Source: Gp7-AA10 sp035636095
Lineage (GTDB): Bacteria > Acidobacteriota > Thermoanaerobaculia > Gp7-AA8
Direction of reading: 5' to 3'
Assembly: GCA_035636095.1 (NCBI GenBank)
Contig: DASPZU010000112.1
Span: forward strand, 1 to 28,153
Length of the DNA stretch: 28,153 nt
The notes under the pieces were generated by a model. It searched no databases. It was not told the DNA's origin and worked only from the letters and a program-made list of their open reading frames with translations. Each line of letters begins with the position of its first letter. The first letter of the stretch is position 1. This document shows positions 24,212-28,153 of this stretch, piece after piece. The position numbers and the translations under genes are program-made.

Positions 24212-24655
24212 TTATTGTTTGGACCACCGTTTAATCGGAATGCCGATGAGTTGCTCGACTTGCTTGGCTTCCGTCTCCCCATCCACTCCAAGAGCGAAAG
24301 TTGCCGATCCAAATAGTCGTGCTTTCCAACTGGTGTCGTTGCTCGTCACTTTTAGTGTACTGAGATACAGTCGGCCCGCCATTGTCTGACGCGGAAACCA
24401 AATTGTCGGGCCTAGCAAATATCGGAAGCCGACTTCATTGTCGCGCGCTAAGAGACTTGATGGAGCGTAGAAATATCCTATGAAAGCACCGATCAGACCA
24501 AGGAAGCCTAAAAACATCAAAAGAATACCGTCGGTTTCCCAGTAACGAACCGCGGAACGAAACGCAATGATCGCGATGAAGGTCGAAACAACTGTTATGC
24601 CGCCGGACAGCGCAGCAGATGAAAGTACTTTTTGAAAGCGAGCTTCCACGATCAA
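24212..24655 (-). CDS. Two-helix membrane protein, putative immunity partner of Rhs tip 1
   Basis: 147 residues if translation starts at TTG 24655, which overlaps the Rhs stop by 4 nt (TTGA). GTG 24649 is an alternative giving 145 residues. The longer frame to 24688 has no better start and lies inside the Rhs tip. Two hydrophobic helices sit near the N-terminus (ALSGGITVVSTFIAIIAF; GILLMFLGFLGLIGAFIGYF), followed by a soluble region of about 80 residues with strand-like segments (FRYLLGPTIWF, GRLYLSTLKVTSND) and a closing helix (ETEAKQVEQLIGIP). That order resembles small membrane proteins with a PH-like domain, a weak suggestion. Base composition is AT-richer than the Rhs core. Position behind a variable Rhs tip argues for immunity; no direct evidence. 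Confidence 0.6.
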   Translation of the reverse strand: MIVEARFQKVLSSAALSGGITVVSTFIAIIAFRSAVRYWETDGILLMFLGFLGLIGAFIGYFYAPSSLLARDNEVGFRYLLGPTIWFPRQTMAGRLYLSTLKVTSNDTSWKARLFGSATFALGVDGETEAKQVEQLIGIPIKRWSKQ

Positions 24656-27600
24656 TACCCGTAGGTGCAAGTCAGTTCGAAAGTCCACGAATCAGCCGCA
24701 GCAACGTGGTAGCCCAGGCCTCCGCCGAACGTCACGGTCGCGAAGATGACGTCGCGCCAGAACATTAATGAAAAACCAACGCCAGGACCAGCTGCCAGTG
24801 CAAAGTCGAAGCCGGCAAATTCTTCTTCGATGTATGTCGCATCAGGAGCGTTGCCGACAAGCCCGAACTGAGCGCCAGCCGACAAGTCCAGTGTCGGCGT
24901 TCCGGCGAGGAATGTCACCGTAAATCCTTGACATCGGATTGGCGACCCAACGCACTTGTAGCTTCCCCAGCTGAGCTCAATACCGACACCTGCATAAGAC
25001 ATGACTGCAAAACCCAGGTAAATCCAGTTCCCTCCCGGGCATTGCGCTGCTGTGCTGGGAAAATACCCCATCGGGTCAGTGAGCAATGTCGGTCGATTCC
25101 ACGCATAAGTGAAACGATGAAGAGTAACTGGAGAGCTCTGCACACCAGGTTCAAGGTCTTCTTGCAAAAGGCGCCCGGCAGCCGTGTCATACGACCGACT
25201 CCTGTACTGCATCATCGTCCCGACACTCAGCTCCCGCCCCGTGAAGGCGTAGCGCGAGAAGTGCTCGGCGTTGGTGTCTTGCACCGTTTGCGTCATCTGG
25301 CCGAAGGCCCGGTAGCTGCGCCGCGAGCTCGTCACGCCCGTCTCGTTCGTCACTGCGGTGACCGACCCCAGCGCGTCGTGGTGGTAGTAGTAGGTATGGT
25401 TGGTGTTCTTGTGCTCGGCCAGCACCTCATCCACTCCCGGCCCGAACACCCGGTAGATCGTGTAGCCGGCTGCATCGTAGATCGCGTTTCCCCGGAGGTC
25501 ATACAGGAGCTTCGAGTCGCCGTAACTCCACTGCTGATTGTTCATCCGCACCCGCGTCCCGTCCGCTCCCCACGTGCTCGTCTCCGACCCCTCCGGCCCC
25601 GAGATGCTCGTCACCCGGTTCTGCCCGTCGTAGACCAGGGTCGTCGTGCCGCGAAGCGTCGTCTTCGAGGTCACGCTCCCGTTGCCGTCGTAGACGAACG
25701 CGTCGCTGCCGGCACTCAGAAGCTGATTCGCGACGTCGTAGCTGTACTGGATCGTCGTCCCTGATTCATCGCTGCGCGCCATGCGATTGCCCACCGGATC
25801 GTACGTGAACGCCTCTCTCGATCCATCCGCGTACCGCGCCTCGGCCAGTCGATAGGTGTTGTCGTAGGCGTAGCTCTCCAACTTCCGGTCCATATCGGTC
25901 TTCGAGATTCGGTTGCCCACCGCGTCGTACTGATAGCTCCACGCGTCGATCACATCCCCCTGCCCGCTCTTCGTCGCGATGGCCGTGATGCGATACGCGT
26001 TGTCGTAGGCGTAGCTGGTGGTCACTCCGTTTGGATAGAGAAGCGAGGTCCGCCGGTCCAGGGCGTCGTAGCCGAAGCGGAACGCCCCGAACTTGTTGTC
26101 GCTCATCGTAGTGAGGCGGTTCCTGGCGTCGTAGCTGTACGTCGTCACCCCACCTGCCGAGGGCGTGCTCAGCTTCGCGATGTTCCCCGCCCCGTCGTAG
26201 TCGTAGAGCACCGATAAATTGTACGTGGTGTTTGTGACGGATTTAATGCGGTTCAGCGCGTCGTACGCGTACGTGAAGGCCACGCTGGCGTTCGACATCG
26301 TGGCGCGCCGGCCGAGGGTGTCGTAGGTGATGGTGTCCGAGCCGCCGGGATACGCGACGTTGGTCAGTCGCCGGATGTTGTACGTGTACGTCGTGACCTG
26401 ACCCTTGCCGTCGGTCTTCGTTTTCAGATTGCCCAGTGCGTCGTGGGTGTACGTGTTCGTGCGAGTCAGCGGATCCTTTTCTTCGATCAGGCGATTGAGC
26501 GCGTCGTATCGGAAGGTCCAGGTGTGGCCGTTCGCGTCCTTCTGCGTGAGCTTGTTCCCGTTCTTGTCATACGTGTAGTTCGTCACCGCGCCACTCGCCT
26601 CGGTCACGTTCAGCAGGCGTCCCGCTTCGTCGTAGCCGAATGCGGTCGGATTGCCGTTCGCGTCGGTCTCGTGGGTCTTGAGTCCCGCCTTGTCGAACTG
26701 CGTGAAACTCGAGTGCCCGAGCGAGTCGGTGACCGAGGCCACGCGGCCCATTGCGTCGAACTCCTGGTGGATGTGATTGCCGTTCGGATCGGTCAGATCG
26801 CAGAACGATCCTCCCCCGCCCCCGCACGTCGAGCAGAAGGCGCTGCCTCCGATGGCCGCGCAGTATGCGTAGGTCCACACTCCGCCGGTGGCGTCGGTCA
26901 TCTTCGTCACGCGCCCGGAGTTGTCGTACTCGTATTTCGTGACGTTGCCGCGCGCATCGGTTCGCGTGAGCACGTCGCCGGCCGGGCCGTATGCCGTTCT
27001 GCTGACATTCCCGAGCGGATCGGTCACCGACAGCATCCGCCCCTCGGCGTCGTAGCTGTAGGTCGTCGTTCCGCGCGGCGTGGTGACGCTCTTGCGCCGC
27101 CCGGCGTCGTCGTAGGCAAACGTGGTGGTGTTGGTGTACGGATCGGCCATCGTCAGGATGCGATCCTTGCCGTCGTAGGTCAGCTTCGTTTCGTTCTGAT
27201 TGGGATCCTTGATCGACGTGATCCGGCCAAGCGGATCGGAGAGCATGGTGGTGGTGTTGTTGGCGGCATCGGTGCGCGTGGCAAGAGTCCCGTTGTCGTT
27301 CCAGGTCATCGAAGTCGGCGCGTTGTTGGGATCGGTGGTGGTCAGGAGTTGTCCCCGACTGTCGTATGTGTTGGTCGTGGTCTCGGTCACCCCGCCGACG
27401 CTTCGCGAGGAAGTCAGGAGATTGCCGGCGGAGTCGTAGTTGTTCGACGTCACGGCTCCCACCGCATCGGTCGAGACCAGCGGGCGCGCGTTGGCGTCGT
27501 AGGTGGTGGTCATCACGCCGTTGTCGGGATTAGTCTGCTTGGTGGTGTTGCCCTGCGGGTCGTACTCGTAGCTCGTCGCGTTCCCGCGAGAGTCGAGCGT

Positions 27601-28153
27601 CTGGGTACGATTGTTGTCGAGATCGAACGACGCCTTGACCACATTGCCGGCCGGATCGGCTTCCATGGTCGCGCGCCCGCTGTCATCGAATTCGATGAGG
27701 CGATCGCCGCCGCGGCGGTCGGTGATCACGCTCTGCCGCCCGGCGATGTCGTAATGGAAGAACTCGTCGGCGCCGCTCGCATCGACGTGATGCATCAGGC
27801 GATGGTCGGCGTCGTAGTCGTAGCTCTGCGTGTTGCCGAGCGGATCAGCGAACGGGGTCATGTTGTGAGCCAGGCCGTAGGTCGTCGCCCAGATCTTGCC
27901 GGCGGTGTCGGTCACCGAGGTCAGGTCGTCGCCGGTGTAGGCATAGACGACGTTGCGCCCGGCAAGGTCGGTGACCGTCGTGATCTTTCCAGCCGTGTAC
28001 GCGAACGTGAGCACCGTGCGTCCGCCGGCATCGCCGATGGTGGTGATGTTGCCGGACGGGTCGCGATTGATCGTCACGGCGTTGCCGTTGAGGTCCTGCT
28101 GCGAGACCAGCAGGCCGCGCGCGTCGAATGTGAATTGCATTCCATCCTTGAAG
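24652..28153 (-). CDS. Rhs/YD-repeat polymorphic toxin-type protein (5' end outside window)
   Basis: At least 1166 codons, open through the right edge. An in-frame ATG at 28140 is internal, because the codons before it (FKDG) continue the same repeat pattern. The chain is a run of YD repeats (for example YDSRGQLLTTTDPNNAPTS, YDNSGRVTKMTDATGG) that would form the large hollow beta shell of Rhs proteins. A four-Cys segment (YCAAIGGSAFCSTC, then a Gly run and SFCD; about 26800-26870) interrupts them. The core ends with RYAFTGRELSVGTMMQYRSR and FTYAWNRPTLLTDPMG. The variable tip (24652-25065, 137 residues) is Gly- and aromatic-rich with four Cys, strand-like (FTVTFLAGTPTLDLSAGAQF; AGFDFALAAGPGVGFSLMFW) and without nuclease or deaminase motifs. 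Probably exported and used in contact competition. No VgrG, PAAR or secretion gene is in the window. Confidence 0.88.
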   Translation of the reverse strand, partial: FKDGMQFTFDARGLLVSQQDLNGNAVTINRDPSGNITTIGDAGGRTVLTFAYTAGKITTVTDLAGRNVVYAYTGDDLTSVTDTAGKIWATTYGLAHNMTPFADPLGNTQSYDYDADHRLMHHVDASGADEFFHYDIAGRQSVITDRRGGDRLIEFDDSGRATMEADPAGNVVKASFDLDNNRTQTLDSRGNATSYEYDPQGNTTKQTNPDNGVMTTTYDANARPLVSTDAVGAVTSNNYDSAGNLLTSSRSVGGVTETTTNTYDSRGQLLTTTDPNNAPTSMTWNDNGTLATRTDAANNTTTMLSDPLGRITSIKDPNQNETKLTYDGKDRILTMADPYTNTTTFAYDDAGRRKSVTTPRGTTTYSYDAEGRMLSVTDPLGNVSRTAYGPAGDVLTRTDARGNVTKYEYDNSGRVTKMTDATGGVWTYAYCAAIGGSAFCSTCGGGGGSFCDLTDPNGNHIHQEFDAMGRVASVTDSLGHSSFTQFDKAGLKTHETDANGNPTAFGYDEAGRLLNVTEASGAVTNYTYDKNGNKLTQKDANGHTWTFRYDALNRLIEEKDPLTRTNTYTHDALGNLKTKTDGKGQVTTYTYNIRRLTNVAYPGGSDTITYDTLGRRATMSNASVAFTYAYDALNRIKSVTNTTYNLSVLYDYDGAGNIAKLSTPSAGGVTTYSYDARNRLTTMSDNKFGAFRFGYDALDRRTSLLYPNGVTTSYAYDNAYRITAIATKSGQGDVIDAWSYQYDAVGNRISKTDMDRKLESYAYDNTYRLAEARYADGSREAFTYDPVGNRMARSDESGTTIQYSYDVANQLLSAGSDAFVYDGNGSVTSKTTLRGTTTLVYDGQNRVTSISGPEGSETSTWGADGTRVRMNNQQWSYGDSKLLYDLRGNAIYDAAGYTIYRVFGPGVDEVLAEHKNTNHTYYYHHDALGSVTAVTNETGVTSSRRSYRAFGQMTQTVQDTNAEHFSRYAFTGRELSVGTMMQYRSRSYDTAAGRLLQEDLEPGVQSSPVTLHRFTYAWNRPTLLTDPMGYFPSTAAQCPGGNWIYLGFAVMSYAGVGIELSWGSYKCVGSPIRCQGFTVTFLAGTPTLDLSAGAQFGLVGNAPDATYIEEEFAGFDFALAAGPGVGFSLMFWRDVIFATVTFGGGLGYHVAAADSWTFELTCTYGY
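25184..26597 (-). repeat. Direct repeat of Rhs core, copy 1
   Basis: The in-frame partner of the repeat at 22466-23880, inside the long Rhs gene. Identity ends just before the tip on one side, and near the residues SGAVTNYTYDK on the other. Recombination between the copies would delete 24212-25183 and place the membrane-rich tip 2 in frame behind the complete Rhs gene. Confidence 0.85.

Noticed and set aside
24652..28153. Tandem DNA repeat across the Rhs gene
   Set aside because: The periodicity is the protein-level YD repeat; units differ in DNA sequence and length, so it is not a simple tandem repeat.
1..28153. tRNA, rRNA or riboswitch
   Set aside because: None recognised while reading both strands; no covariance-model scan was possible.

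Overview
The window reads as an accessory region of a high-GC, diderm (outer-membrane) bacterium, most likely an Acidobacteriota-type genome. This placement is inferred from the Oar/SusC-like TonB-dependent receptors that carry an N-terminal carboxypeptidase-regulatory-like domain and have no SusD partner, from the abundant heptanucleotide and hairpin repeats, and from the secreted-protein style. There is no rRNA or marker gene to prove it. Nearly everything is transcribed leftwards (minus strand). The main exception is one LacI-family regulator.

Layout, left to right. (1) 1-935: the 5' part of a secreted protein that runs off the left edge, then a gene-poor stretch holding a 29-codon remnant of an integron-type integrase. 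(2) 936-8874: operon B, read right to left as TonB-dependent receptor 1, a GH38 alpha-mannosidase and an MFS transporter of the hexuronate (ACS/ExuT) type. Each junction is a TGATG stop/start overlap. (3) 8965-19841: operon A, read right to left as TonB-dependent receptor 2 (a close paralogue of receptor 1), a second and divergent GH38 enzyme, a lipoprotein sugar-binding protein, a two-domain CUT2 sugar ABC ATPase, its permease, and a small secreted galactose-binding-like protein. (4) 19940-20902: a divergent LacI-family regulator. (5) 20903-21394: a nested hairpin (REP-like) repeat and remnants of restriction-modification-like genes. (6) 21395-28153: an Rhs polymorphic-toxin locus with one Rhs protein (5' end outside the window), its C-terminal variable tip and a small membrane partner gene, followed by a broken second Rhs copy with a different, membrane-rich tip and its own four-helix partner.

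The central system is a candidate alpha-mannoside utilisation locus. The two receptors would bring glycan pieces across the outer membrane, the two exported GH38 enzymes would trim them in the periplasm, and the ABC and MFS systems would take the sugars into the cytoplasm. The strongest new observation is that the same 16-bp palindrome lies upstream of both receptor genes at nearly the same distance (GCTAATGCGAATTAGC at 8929-8944, GCTAATACGATTTAGC at 19890-19905), and the second copy sits in the intergenic region shared with lacI. The sequence therefore predicts one local regulon of two operons under one self-controlled LacI repressor.

Other points of interest are a heptanucleotide repeat that supplies the whole signal peptide of the first mannosidase, and a 1.4-kb direct repeat of Rhs core that shows how toxin tips have been swapped and left behind.
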